A stretch of 64,000 nucleotides of DNA from Primula veris. Lineage: Eukaryota; Streptophyta; Magnoliopsida; Ericales; Primulaceae. The stretch lies in the NCBI GenBank assembly GCA_963682055.1, contig OY821749.1, forward strand, positions 28,527,631 through 28,591,630, in the 5' to 3' direction. Under the pieces are notes generated by a model. It was not told the DNA's origin. It ran no database searches and was given only the letters and a program-made list of their open reading frames with translations. Made by a program: the position numbers and the translations under genes. Of the stretch, positions 25,192 to 36,440 are shown piece by piece (position 1 is the first letter of the stretch; each line of letters begins with the position of its first letter).

Positions 25192-28100
25192 ATGGGGTTT
25201 GTTAGCAGCTTATGGGAGATTATTGGTTTTGGAATTGGAATTCCTATAGGACTTTTTCTTGGCTTTCTCATGTTCATTTATTTCCAACCCAGAGAAGTTG
25301 AGGTTATAAATCATGAACTTATTGTATTTGACTTTATTTATATTTACATCTGATTACTCAGACTTATTTTTTCCTCTAAATTCCGATGAATGAGAAAGTA
25401 ACTGTCTTCTCAATGTGACACCAACCTCTATAAATTTCAAAAAAATCATGTACCAATATTAAGATTGTTTTTCACGATTGTGCTTATTACTTGTTCGGTT
25501 GCAGCTATTAAGCTCATATTCATTATTTCACTACGTACAAACCCCGGTATATTTAGTTCCATAGCTTCGAATTTAATTTCATTTTGGCTCTTAATATGGA
25601 AAATCCAGAAGCTTAAGCTGTAATGCTGTATAGTCTAATACTTTTTGTCAGCCTGATAATAGCCAGCTTATTTAGTTATTTGATTACAATTGCAACTAAA
25701 CCAGCCAATATGGCAAACAGGAACAAGTATGTGTATCTAAGACTAGAATGAATCAGGCAAAACAAAATTATGTTGGTCATTTAATTTATACATTATACTT
25801 GCAGGAATATCCAGTTATTAGGCCAATTGAGGAGTTTGATTCTAGCTCATTGCTTGATCTTCTACCTGAGCTCCCATTATGGGTAAAAAATCCAGACTAT
25901 GATCGAGTAAGTGCTATTCCCTTTTTTCCTTCTCTTCACATTAAACTTTTTAGCTCTCTTTTGCGACTAAGTTTTCCAATATATAAGGATGCAGGTTGAT
26001 TGGTTGAACAAGTATATTCATGATATGTGGCCTTACCTTGATAAGGTACTAACTCGTGTCTCGTGGTATATATCTTTCTTGTTATGGTGTGATGTTTTGT
26101 ATGGCTTGATTTAATGCCCTTCCGGTAGGCTATCTGTGTTGAAATCAAGAGCATTGTGAAGCCATTCATTTCCGAATACATTGGCAAATACATGATCAAG
26201 TCAGTAGAGTTTGAGAGCCTCACTCTTGGAAATGTTCCACCTACTATACTTGGTAAGTGCATGATTAGCAAATAATATAATATTGTTTTTCAATCTTCAA
26301 TAATCTTTTCCGCACCATTCTCAAATGTTAGTAATCAACAAAGCAAAAGATGCATTATATTATCTATGCTTTTAACGCTTGGTAAAATACTAGAACCATG
26401 ATTTAGTCATATAGTGTTTAAAACGGAAACATTGCAGGAATTTAGTCTGGAAATATTTGATGATGTTTGTTATTACTTGAGAGAATAAATCAGGAAATTC
26501 ACTCGGAATTAAAAATAATCCGACTTTTTCCCAATTACAGTTACGTAAAGATTGAATTGTCAAGATTTGGTCAGTTAAGGGAAATCTGAAATTCCGAAGA
26601 AAAAACAAACAAATGATTTTTAAATATTTTGCAATAAACCACTAAGTTGTCGAAGTAGATGATGCTTTTCAGGGAACTCATGTTCCCAAAATGATAAGAG
26701 ATTTGGTATATGGGTGACAATTTCGATTTCTATATGAATTTGACTAGTTGTTTTTTATGTGGCAGGTATTAAAGCATATGAATCGAATCAAAACGAGTTA
26801 ATTCTAGAGCCTGCTGTAAAATGGGCTGCAAGTCCCAACATTATGTTGGTTCTAAAGATTTTCTTCCTTCGAATCCCTGTACAGGTCAGCAGAGCTCAAA
26901 ACCCATAACTGCGCATTATAAATTTCTCCTTTGTGTAGTGATATGAACTTAATTCGGAAAAAAAAAAGTAAGTTGGTATATTTTGAGCCTAGGCCTCAAC
27001 AATCTTCTTGAAATTACTATGACGTACAGATATCCTAGCCAAGTTACCAGTTATCCCCTGTCCTATCTTGGACAAAACATTAGAGGAATTCTCGTTTTAA
27101 ATATACACGTGCTGAATATATTTCTTGTTTAGTTGATAGATATGCAGATAAACGTTCAACCAAGATTAGTCTTGAAACCGTTTGTCCCAACCTTCCCTTG
27201 CTTTGCGAGCGTCTCCATGTCTTTGATGGAAAAGGTATGCAGAATCTCAAAATGTGAGTAATTATTTACAAACTTATACACAGAAGCTTGCAGACAGAAT
27301 GATATATCAGCATTGTATTACCATTAGAGGTCCAGCATTTTGGTTATGTAACCAAACTATATTGCCATATCTGTTTATTTGAAAATCTTGAAAAGATTTG
27401 TTTCTTTACCTATCAGGATTCATTTCTTATGATGTTCTATGTTTAGATATTTTACCTCAGGTGCTTAAATGTCAAAACATTCATTGTGATTGAACACTAA
27501 CAGCAACAGTTTATAGCCGTGTGTAGATTTTGGGTTGAAAATACTCGGAGGGGATTTGATGGCAATTCCAGGTTTATATCAATTTGTTCAGGTATCACTC
27601 GTCCTCTCTTTTTTTACCTGAAGTTTCATAAATATTTACAGTCATTAGTCTTGTTTTAACCCAACTTTTATTGTTTTTTTTTTTTTTTGGAAATTAAGCT
27701 TTAGATTAATATTAAAAAATTACAAATTTCACGGGGCATTCCCCGCGATACAATTGAGCTCAAAACACAACGACACGCTCCGTAGGGAGCAAACTCATTC
27801 TAGCTTAACCACAACAAATCAATTACATTCACCGAGCATAAGGTTAAGCTACGAAAACAAATACTAAGACGGCCTAAAAGCGGTCTCTAAAGAGGGCCAC
27901 TCATCGTCATCATTTTCTTCATCATTACACGGCAAGTAATCAAATATATTATCCGTTATAATCCCGCCCTTTGATCATGCCTCTTTGAACCCCTTAAGTT
28001 TCCCGGCTAATATCATCTTGTTGCAATTTTTTGAAGAGGTAGAAGTACCACCTTTCGCTTGACCTCGTGCTCCGGTCATGCAAGTGATAATCGGAGAGTG

Positions 28101-30928
28101 ATGAGCTTCTTTGCCTATGAGAGTGGCAACTTTTATTGTTATTATTTCCACATTTGGCTTATTTGTAAAAAAAAAATGCATTGGTGGCAGGATATGATAA
28201 GAAAACAAGTTGCTAGGCTCTATCTTTGGCCCCAAAGTCTTGAAATTCCAATTCTCGACAACTTCGAGTAAGTCTCTTTAGTTTATATCAGTGATTTCAT
28301 GATATAACTGATTTTTCTGGAAAAAAGAAAAGGAATGTGAAAAAAAGTGTTCTGTATTGTTCAAGGAACTTTCTGTTTTTGTTTTCAGTTCTCACCCCCC
28401 CAAACTGAAAAAATCAAACTTTACAAAAGTCAGTCTATTCCAGGGTATATTTGGTAAACAATCTGCAAGATACACAGTTTCTGCAGCATGTCACCGGCTT
28501 CTAAGAACCCAAAAACTGTTTCAGAAACTTAAAAATTTCTCCAAACACTCCAATCTTTAGAAACTTGAATCTTAACATAGATGAATTATTAATATGAAAG
28601 CTCTACAGACTACATATCCATTTATTAACAATCTTACGTGTTAGTATATCACCACTCAATTGCAAAAGGATTATTAAAAAAATTGCTGTGTACACAAGTT
28701 CACAACACACTGCTGTAGGTGAGGAGATGAACTAGGTGGATACATAAGGGATCCAGACCCCTCCCATATTGACAACCAAAAAAGAAAATTGAAACTTCAT
28801 TATATTACTTAAATATTTCAATTATAGCATTCTGGTCCCTAGACTAACAAAATATCCTCGTTCCGCCACTGATAGGGATGCTGCAAAGAAACCAGTGGGA
28901 ATAGTACACGTGAAAATATTGCGGGCTCACAGGCTCTTAAAAAAGGACTTGATAGGGTCTTCAGACCCTTACGTAAAGTTGAGCCTCAGCGGGGAAAAGC
29001 TCCAATCAAAGAAAAGTTCGGTGAAAATGAACAATTTAAATCCCGAATGGAATGAAGACTTTAAACTCACAGTGAAAGACCCACATTCTCAAGTCCTTCA
29101 GTTGCACTTATATGACTGGGAAAAGGTACTAATACCTGTTTTTTTTTTGTTGCATTTTTTAAGTCATTATTCTGAGAATTGTATTTTGGTTACAGAATAA
29201 ACGAGTCTTTACCTTGGAAAACCAATGTTAGTAGGTACTTAAAGGCAGCACACGGGTATTAGTTTAGAGTGATCACTTGGCCAGATGGTTCGTTGGTTTG
29301 AATTTTGTAATGATTTTTTGACGGATTCCATCAATCGTTTTAAACCATATGTAAGCATGTTACGATACAAAATGATTAGGAAATATCTGGGGAAAACGGC
29401 AAATTCCACTTTTCTTTCAAACTTTGTTTTAACCAAATCCGATTTATTATGTACACAGTTCTAGCCAAACATCTATGAATTTCTGGATTTAGTACGAGTG
29501 ACAGTTTAGAGAAACATAGCTTATGGTTTCAACTGTTTCATTAATTTGATATAAACCCTCTTCACTTTATTAATAAAAAATTGGACAGTTTTGTAAATGT
29601 TTTGGGCGTCATTATTACTGAAGTAGCATAAGTTGGGAACAAAACTAGGCTCGAAAGGGTTGAGTAACAAATGGTAATTCTGGATGAAAAGTTAATGCTA
29701 TCTATATGCTGGTCTTTATTTACATCTCATTTCTGATTTAGGTCTAGAAAAATCATATGCAATTCTGAATGTAGAAAATTTTAAGAATTTGAATTGCAGG
29801 TGAAAATCTGATCAAGGGTAGTACGTTAGACTTTTTTTATGGTATTTATTGGATAGAAAGTATTCATTTCAAGTAAACAACTTCTACTCTTCAAAATTGC
29901 AGTTTAAGCCACATGATAAGCTAGGAATGCAAGTAATCCCGCTAAAATGTCTCACTCCACACGAGCCTAAACAATTTACACTCGACCTCCTCCACAGCAC
30001 TAAACCCAACGATTATCACAACAAGAAATCACGAGGACAAGTTATGGTTGAAATGACGTTCATACCCTTCAAAGAAGATCAAGAAAACCATAGTGGACTC
30101 CTCGTAAGACATGAGAGGAGGGATAGTATAGGAAAATCATCTACGGAAAACGAATTACAAGGAGCGGGATTACTTCTAGTTACAGTTGTTGGGGCTAAGG
30201 ATGTGGAAGGAAAGTACCGTACTAACCCTTACGTGGCGGTGCTCTTCAGGGGAGAAAGAAAGAAAACAAAGGTACAATGAACGATTTGTTAAGAAAAAAA
30301 AAGCAAAACTTGTATTTTAGAATCCATAATATTTTGCAAAGTCACTACGATGGTCTTTATTCAACTTGATTCATATACTGATCACTGATAATTTTGTGTA
30401 AACTGACAGTTTACAACAACAAATTTCTCAGTACATTGATATCATAGTATGTGTGAGACTAAATAGAAAGATGGAATAGTTTTTGCTAGATAAGTCTTGT
30501 CTATTGTAGCGGACTGAATTTTCCTTTATCTTTACTTTAAATAGATGGTTCCACTTTTGGTTGTTAAATAGATAAGTCTTAGTGTTGTTAAATTTTAATA
30601 GATGATGAAGAAAACAAGAGACCCGAGTTGGAATGAAGAGTTTCAGTTTATGCTAGAAGAAGCTCCTTTATGGGACAAACTACACGTCGAAGTGTTGAGC
30701 AAAAGGGCGGGCTTCGGGCTTTGTTCAAAGGTTAAATCTTTTCTCTGGAATCAGAAATGTGTAAGTGTACCAAGTTGTTAACAATTTGTTTTGTTGCAGG
30801 AAGTCTTGGGGTTTGTGGAAATTAATCTCGTAGATATAGTCAACAACGGCGTTATAAACGAGAAGTATAATCTTATAAATTCAAGAAATGGATTAATACA
30901 CCTTGAAATTAGGTGGAGGGTTATTTGA
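25192..30928 (+). CDS. Plant synaptotagmin (SMP-C2A-C2B), SYT1/2/3-like
   Basis: Twelve exons: 25192-25302, 25805-25906, 25995-26045, 26129-26252, 26766-26884, 27133-27234, 27517-27591, 28191-28267, 28876-29125, 29903-30271, 30602-30730 and 30800-30928. They join in frame to 545 aa (Arabidopsis SYT1 is 541). Residues 7-31 are an N-terminal membrane anchor. ELPLWVKNPDYDRVDWLNK and YLDKAIC open the SMP lipid-transfer domain (about 60-250). C2A (about 260-385) has KKDLIGSSDPYVKL and YDWEK, keeping acidic residues of the calcium-binding loops. C2B (about 426-540) has DVEGKYRTNPYVAV, with Asn at one usual Asp position, as I recall for Arabidopsis homologues. These proteins tether ER to plasma membrane and act in membrane repair and virus movement. 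Intron 7 has a retro-insertion, and the exon 9 acceptor abuts a transposon-like end. Which SYT paralogue this represents cannot be settled here. Confidence 0.9.
27676..28126 (-). mobile_element. Poly(A)-tailed retro-insertion in SYT intron 7
   Basis: A perfect 14-bp direct repeat, CAACTTTTATTGTT, lies at 27662-27675 and 28127-28140. Between them are about 451 bp beginning with a long T-run, which is a poly(A) tail on the minus strand. This is the signature of target-primed reverse transcription. On the minus strand an open frame ends in GTSTSSKNCNKMILAGKLKG and then a few residues, followed by about 300 bp of 3' UTR-like sequence. It is either the 3' end of a 5'-truncated LINE or a truncated retrocopy of a cellular mRNA; I cannot tell which. 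Confidence 0.8.
28690..28871. mobile_element. Possible old hAT-like element at intron 8 end
   Basis: The sequence ends CGTTCCGCCACTG (28858-28871 region), whose complement CAGTGGCGGAACGAGG matches a common plant DNA-transposon terminus. The other end, near CTGCTGTAGGTGAGGAGATG, is only weakly similar and no target duplication was established. The next bases, ATAG, form the splice acceptor of SYT exon 9. Confidence 0.35.
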
Positions 30929-31344
30929 GTATAATGCAAATACATGTCTTGATGGTAGTACCAAATCTTTGCAGATGAGAAAGGTGACACTATTTGTTTT
31001 TTGATGACTTAAAGTTAACTTAAATATTTTACATGATTACTCGTTTTTTTTGTGAATCCATGGTGTACATAAAATAGGAGCTGTTTTTGAATGTATGGCA
31101 CCATCCCTTGTCTAAAAGATGGTAATAATTGGTAAATATATTTTACTAGTATATTATTTCTTTGAAATTGCATCATGTTTCTTGAATATTCTCACTTGTA
31201 TTCGGGTCAATTTATCGAAGACAATTTCTTAGTCTATAAACAAATGCCCAGGGGTTAAACGTAGCATGACTATGGTGACAGTAAAAATCAAGTAATTAGT
31301 ACTAGAAGGGACTAATGGCTCCCTGTCCAGATTGACAAACAATA

Positions 31345-31530
31345 GATTTGTTTTGTTGCAGGGTTTAAGCAATTTTCAGGTTGGCGTACCATCAAGCTTC
31401 TAAAGCTTTTTCAGCCGAGAAAATAGTTTATTTTTTAAAACTTATGAGCTGATAACCAAACACATCAATACGACTTTTAACAAAAGAAAGCAAAAAAGTT
31501 GAGATTAAAAGCTGCAATCAACAAGGCGAG
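31345..31530. repeat. AGCTTTTAAGC-family dispersed repeat
   Basis: Downstream of the synaptotagmin gene this block carries CAAGCTTCTAAAGCTTTTTC, AACTTATGAGCTGATAACCA and ATTAAAAGCTGCAATCAAC. The same motifs occur in EIN2 intron 5 and in laccase introns 3 and 6. It is partly self-complementary. Confidence 0.45.
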
Positions 31531-32207
31531 TACATAGAGTTTCCAAAGCAAGTGTCATCACATTTCTAAGAAGTGTTGTAGTCAACACAAAAGAATCTAG
31601 TAAGCATTTCCACATTCACTTACATATAGCCAAATAGAAACCAAAACATATTCCATAGGAAAATATTAGTTAAACATAAAACTAAACATGCATAAAAACA
31701 TAATAACTGAAAAGCCAACTAACCAGAAGCTGTATATCCAAAAAATTATAGAAAAGAAAGTATGCGTAATAACTATTTCGATTTTTAATGATGTTAATTG
31801 ATGATTAATTTGAACGTAAACTCTATTTCAACTATTACTATTTTAGTTCATATTTTAGTGGAATTTACAAAATGACTAATTAATGAGATTTCAATTAATA
31901 ATTAATTTTAATTAAAATTAGATAATTTTGTTAAATTAATACACTAATGTGAATGTTAAATTTAAGTTACACATGTGTCATTTAACATATAATTAAATAA
32001 TGATGTGTCAAAGTTAATATTATTAAAATTAACACAATTATTGTGGATAATCTTACCTAATCGAGTTTTAAATTTAAAAAGTTTTCTATAGTTTATGCAA
32101 AAATAAAAAGTAAAACTAATTTTAATATATACACATCGTCTTCATCTTTCATCTAAACCCTAATCTCTCTGAAAAACCTCTCTCTCTCTCTCTCTCTCTC
32201 TCTCTAA

Positions 32208-32225
32208 ATGGAAATCAAAGCTTGA
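32208..32225 (+). promoter_or_regulatory. Short uORF before PPR start
   Basis: An ATG directly after the CT-repeat leader opens a five-codon frame (Met-Glu-Ile-Lys-Ala-stop) that ends 50 bp before the main ATG at 32276. If the transcript starts upstream of it, scanning ribosomes would meet it first. Confidence 0.45.
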
Positions 32226-32275
32226 CCCATTTTCAAAAATCCCATCTTTTCCCCAATCTCAAAACACCTCAAAAA

Positions 32276-34534
32276 ATGGGTTTAGTCACAGCACCAAAAC
32301 CCTCACATTTCACCATCATAAAAAACCTTAACAAAAACCCAATCTCACTAAAATCCACCTCCCAATTCTGCTCATCACTGTCCCCGGACCCATCTCCACC
32401 GTCGCCGTCGCCGTCGCCGGAGGCGTCCGCCGTGCAAAACCCTAGCTCCGACGAGGTGCCGAAGCCCTACGTTAGACGCCCGAGAGGTAACTATCGTAAC
32501 CATGAAAAACTTGAAGATACTATTTGTAGAATGATGGCGAATCGCCCTTGGACGACTCGTTTACAAAACTCGATCCGTAGCTTAGTACCTGAATTTGATG
32601 ATAGTTTGGTTTATAACGTGTTACACGGTGCTAAAAAGCCCGATCAGGCTTTACAGTTCTTTAGGTGGGTCGAACGGGCTGGTTACATTCGGCCCAATAA
32701 AGAGGCCCATTACAAGATTATCGAGGTCTTGGGTGGGGCCTCAATGCTTAACCATGCTAGGTGTATTTTGTTGGATATGCCTAAGAAGGGTATCGAATGG
32801 GACGAGGATATGTTTGTTAAGATGATTGATAGTTACGGTAAAGAAGGTATTGTTCAAGAGAGTGTTAAGATTTTCGATAAGATGAAGGAGTTGGGTGTTG
32901 AGAGGGGATTGAAATCTTACGATGCGTTGTTTAAGGTTATCATGAGGCGAGGGAGGTATATGATGGCGAAAAGGTACTTTAACAAGATGTTGGAGGAAGG
33001 GATTTCACCGACTTGCCATACGTATAATGTTATGATTTGGGGGTTTTTCTTGTCGTCAAGGGTGGACACGGCGTTGCGTTTCTTTGAGGATATGAAGAGT
33101 AGGGGGATTTCGCCGGATATAGTTACGTATAATACGATGATGAATGGGTACCATAGGGTTAAGAAGATGGAGGAGGCGGATAAGTACTTTGTGGAGATGA
33201 AGGGGAGGAATATTGCACCTACCGTGGTTAGCTATACGACTATGATTAAAGGGTATGCTTCTAATGGGCAAGTCGATGATGCGTTGAGATTGTTTGAGGA
33301 GATGAAGAGTTTCGATATTAAGCCGAACGCTATTACGTATTCGACTATTCTGCCTGGTCTTTGTGATGCTGAGAAAATGGGTGAAGTGCGAGATATGTTG
33401 AAGGAGATGGTGGCGAGATTTATTGCTCCCAAAGATAATTCGATATTTATAAGCCTGATATTGGGTCAGTGTAAAGTGGGTGACTTGGATGCAGCCTCTT
33501 ACGTGCTCAAGGCGATGAATAGGCTTACTGTTCCTGTTGAGGCAGGGCATTATGGTGTTCTGATTGAGAATTATTGCAAGGCTGAGGTGTATGATCGTGC
33601 TATTAATCTATTGGATAAGCTTATAGAAAACGAAATTGTTTTGAGCCCACAGAGCACTTTGGAGATGGAGGCCAGTGCATATAACCCGATGATTACGTAT
33701 CTGTGCAATAATGGGATGACACCGAAAGCTGAAACCTTTTTCCGACAGCTGATGAAAAAAGGTGTTTTGGACTCGGTCGCGTTTAATGATCTTGTACGTG
33801 GACATTCGATGGAACAAAACCCCGAATTAGCTTCTGAGATTTTGAAAATCATGATAAGGAGAAGCGTTTCTTCTGAGGAAAACGCTTTCGAAATGCTTGT
33901 TAATAGCTATTTGAAGAAAAACGAACCAGCTGATGCTAAAGTTGCTTTGGAAACTATGATCGAGCAAGGGCATAGTCCAGATCCGGCCCTTTACAGGTCA
34001 GTGATTGATAGCTTATTCGAAGATGGCCGTGTGCAAACTGCTAGTCGTGTATTAAAAACCATGATAGAGAAAGGTGTGCAAGAGAATATGGACATAGTTT
34101 CTAAGATTTTAGAAGCACTTTTAATGAGGGGCCATGTTGAAGAAGCTTTAGGAAGAATTGATTTACTTATGCAAAATGGGTGGGTTCCGGATTTCGACAA
34201 AATATTATCTCTTCTTTGTGAGAAAGGGAAAACCATTGCGGCTCTTAAACTGCTAGATTATGGGTTAGAGAGAGATTGTATTATTGAGTTTTCGAGCTAC
34301 GAGACTGTATTGGATGCACTGTTGTCTGCTGGGAAAACCCTTAATGCGTATTCTATATTGTGCAAGATAGCGGAAAAAGGAGGTGATACAAGTCTCAGTG
34401 GGTGTAAGGATTTGATTAAGACTTTAAATGATGAGGGGAATACGAAACAAGCTGATATATTGTCGAGAATGATTAAGGGAGGGGATAAAGGTATTGGCAA
34501 GAAAAGGGAGAAGAAACAAGCTGTCGCTGCTTAG
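32276..34534 (+). CDS. P-class pentatricopeptide repeat protein
   Basis: Single exon, 752 aa. The ATG at 32276 is used; the in-frame extension upstream lacks an ATG. Residues 1-60 are rich in Ser, Pro, Lys and Thr with few acidic residues, fitting an organelle transit peptide. They include a proline-serine run encoded by a GC-rich CCGTCG repeat. From about residue 130 to 715 there are tandem 35-residue PPR motifs, the clearest being SPDIVTYNTMMNGYHRVKKM, APTVVSYTTMIKGYASNGQV and KPNAITYSTILPGLCDAEKM. No E or DYW tail is present, so it is P-class. The C-terminus is lysine-rich. P-class PPR proteins bind organelle RNA and affect its stability, splicing or translation. I think it resembles Arabidopsis At2g37230, from memory only. 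The leader carries a CT repeat at about 32179-32205 and a five-codon uORF. Confidence 0.93.
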   Translation: MGLVTAPKPSHFTIIKNLNKNPISLKSTSQFCSSLSPDPSPPSPSPSPEASAVQNPSSDEVPKPYVRRPRGNYRNHEKLEDTICRMMANRPWTTRLQNSIRSLVPEFDDSLVYNVLHGAKKPDQALQFFRWVERAGYIRPNKEAHYKIIEVLGGASMLNHARCILLDMPKKGIEWDEDMFVKMIDSYGKEGIVQESVKIFDKMKELGVERGLKSYDALFKVIMRRGRYMMAKRYFNKMLEEGISPTCHTYNVMIWGFFLSSRVDTALRFFEDMKSRGISPDIVTYNTMMNGYHRVKKMEEADKYFVEMKGRNIAPTVVSYTTMIKGYASNGQVDDALRLFEEMKSFDIKPNAITYSTILPGLCDAEKMGEVRDMLKEMVARFIAPKDNSIFISLILGQCKVGDLDAASYVLKAMNRLTVPVEAGHYGVLIENYCKAEVYDRAINLLDKLIENEIVLSPQSTLEMEASAYNPMITYLCNNGMTPKAETFFRQLMKKGVLDSVAFNDLVRGHSMEQNPELASEILKIMIRRSVSSEENAFEMLVNSYLKKNEPADAKVALETMIEQGHSPDPALYRSVIDSLFEDGRVQTASRVLKTMIEKGVQENMDIVSKILEALLMRGHVEEALGRIDLLMQNGWVPDFDKILSLLCEKGKTIAALKLLDYGLERDCIIEFSSYETVLDALLSAGKTLNAYSILCKIAEKGGDTSLSGCKDLIKTLNDEGNTKQADILSRMIKGGDKGIGKKREKKQAVAA

Positions 34535-35650
34535 TGATTTCATATATGTTTCCCCTCTCTTTTTTCAGGTGAGATTACTAGTTTATTAGTATTTTGTTTC
34601 CATCTACATCAGTCTTTTGAATATTTTTTATATGGCTTTTGATTCTGAACTTAGGGATCAATAATTAAACTTGTGCCTTGTTTTGTTAATTTCGAGTTAA
34701 GAGTACATTTTCTAGGACAATCACTTTTTTTAATGAATTTGAGTATATTGGTGGGTGGTGATATAAACTGATGGTATGTTGAAACTTGAAACACACTGTT
34801 TATGTTGTCCCTAAAGTGCACCGCAGAAATAATAGAATGATGATCATATTTGTGTGATTCAGCATATAATATTGATTTATGATACTTGTACTCAACATGA
34901 ATAAGGAGCTTGATTATTGAGTTATGCATTGAGATCGTGGGCCATGTTTGGTGTATTGGACTTACGATTGTATTTTATGTGCATACATTTGAGTTTTTGC
35001 AGTGAGGAAATATCATAGTTAACTCAATAGACCTTTGTAAATTATGCTTCTATTCAGGGACATTAGATACAGTACTTGGTTTATCCTCTACTTTTGTAAT
35101 CATGGTACATATATTCTACCATAATACTTGTTGGTGTTTTAGAGTCAAGATGTTTTGATATGTACAAGTCCTTCAGAAATGGTGGGAGAGAGTTGCAAGG
35201 AAATGAGATTATGATGAATTAAAATTCAGACCTAGTTTATAAGATTTCTAATCACATCTTGAACTTGTGGTTGGCAATAGAGTATTGTTAAGAAGGCCAC
35301 AATAATTGAAGCTGATAAATTACCTGCATGATTTTATCCAAGACTCGAGCTTGGTGTGATTGTTCCAACTGTACATTATTTTCCTACGAGGGTCTTCGAC
35401 TGGTCTGAATTTGGGTGTAGCTATTGGCTTGGGTAAAGTTCATTAATCTGGTAGCTTGATTTCTTATTGGAGTATTTGATGAGATTCGACACTTTATGAT
35501 CCCCAATTTACCTTGTAATGGCATGTGCAATTTTAAATGGTACCATGAGGACTGGGAACACGGAGTAGTTAATAGGTTTCAGTTCACATAATTTCAGTAT
35601 AGAGATTTAAGATATATGATTATCTGTGAAATTATTTTACTTATTAGTTT

Positions 35651-35994
35651 GGGGATAATTGCTGTTTTGTGCACTAAACTTACCACGTTTTGCGGTTTAG
35701 TACCCACAACTGGCAAAATTTCTAATTAAGGAATCTTATTGCCATAATTCTGTAATTTTGTACCCCTCAGTTTAAACTAACGGAAAATGGGACGTCACTA
35801 CTTATTTTCCGTCCAAACTTAGTGGTCTAAGGGTCTTTTGGCTTAATTTGATAGGATCCCCAATACATACATACATAAATACATACATACACGACAGTAC
35901 ACACACATATATTGATATATACATATACTGGACATATACAATTAGCATAGATATATACATTACATATGTATACACACACACACACACACACACG

Positions 35995-36027
<33 letters not shown>

Positions 36028-36440
36028 GGAGATGGGTGTGGAGTATTAGAGTTGAGATGGAGATGGTGTGACGGAGAGTATGCTACAGAGGCGGAGGTGG
36101 CCGTCATGACGACGGCGCATGGAGGAGGCAAATTGTGTCCGTGAGGGATGAAAGTCATCTCCATTATTGTGTATGTATATGTATAGATTTAGATATATAT
36201 AAATAGATATAGGTATAAAGTCAGAGAGAGTGTGTGCGAGAGGAATGAGGAGGACGAGTGAGGTTAAAATTGTATTTTGGTAAAATAAATGTTGACTTGG
36301 CTGTATTCTGTTAAATTTTTGACGGAAGGGTACAAAACCGCAGAATTATGGCAATAAGGTTCCTTAATTAATTTTTTTGCCAGTTGTGGGTACTAAACCA
36401 CAAAGCGTGGTTAGTTTAGTGCACAAAACAGTAATAACCC
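35651..36440. mobile_element. MULE-type MITE, 790 bp, 9-bp TSD
   Basis: TATTAGTTT at 35642-35650 is repeated exactly at 36441-36449, a 9-bp target duplication as made by Mutator-like transposases. The terminal inverted repeats are about 130 bp long. They start GGGGATAATTGCTGTTTTG at the left and, on the complement, GGGTTATTACTGTTTTG at the right. Both continue through CACAACTGGCAAAA and TTATTGCCATAATTCTG. The interior contains a CA microsatellite (about 35970-36015) and no transposase, so it is non-autonomous. Open frames across it are artefacts of the CA repeat. Confidence 0.9.

Noticed and set aside
32222..32275. In-frame upstream extension of the PPR protein
   Set aside because: It opens with TTG, not ATG; the first in-frame ATG is at 32276.
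33056..33550. 164-codon minus-strand open frame in the PPR gene
   Set aside because: Antisense shadow of a repetitive coding exon; there is no ATG-led gene structure or family match.
35802..36164. Open frames across the CA/TG repeat on both strands
   Set aside because: They arise from the microsatellite inside the MULE MITE and have no protein-like composition.
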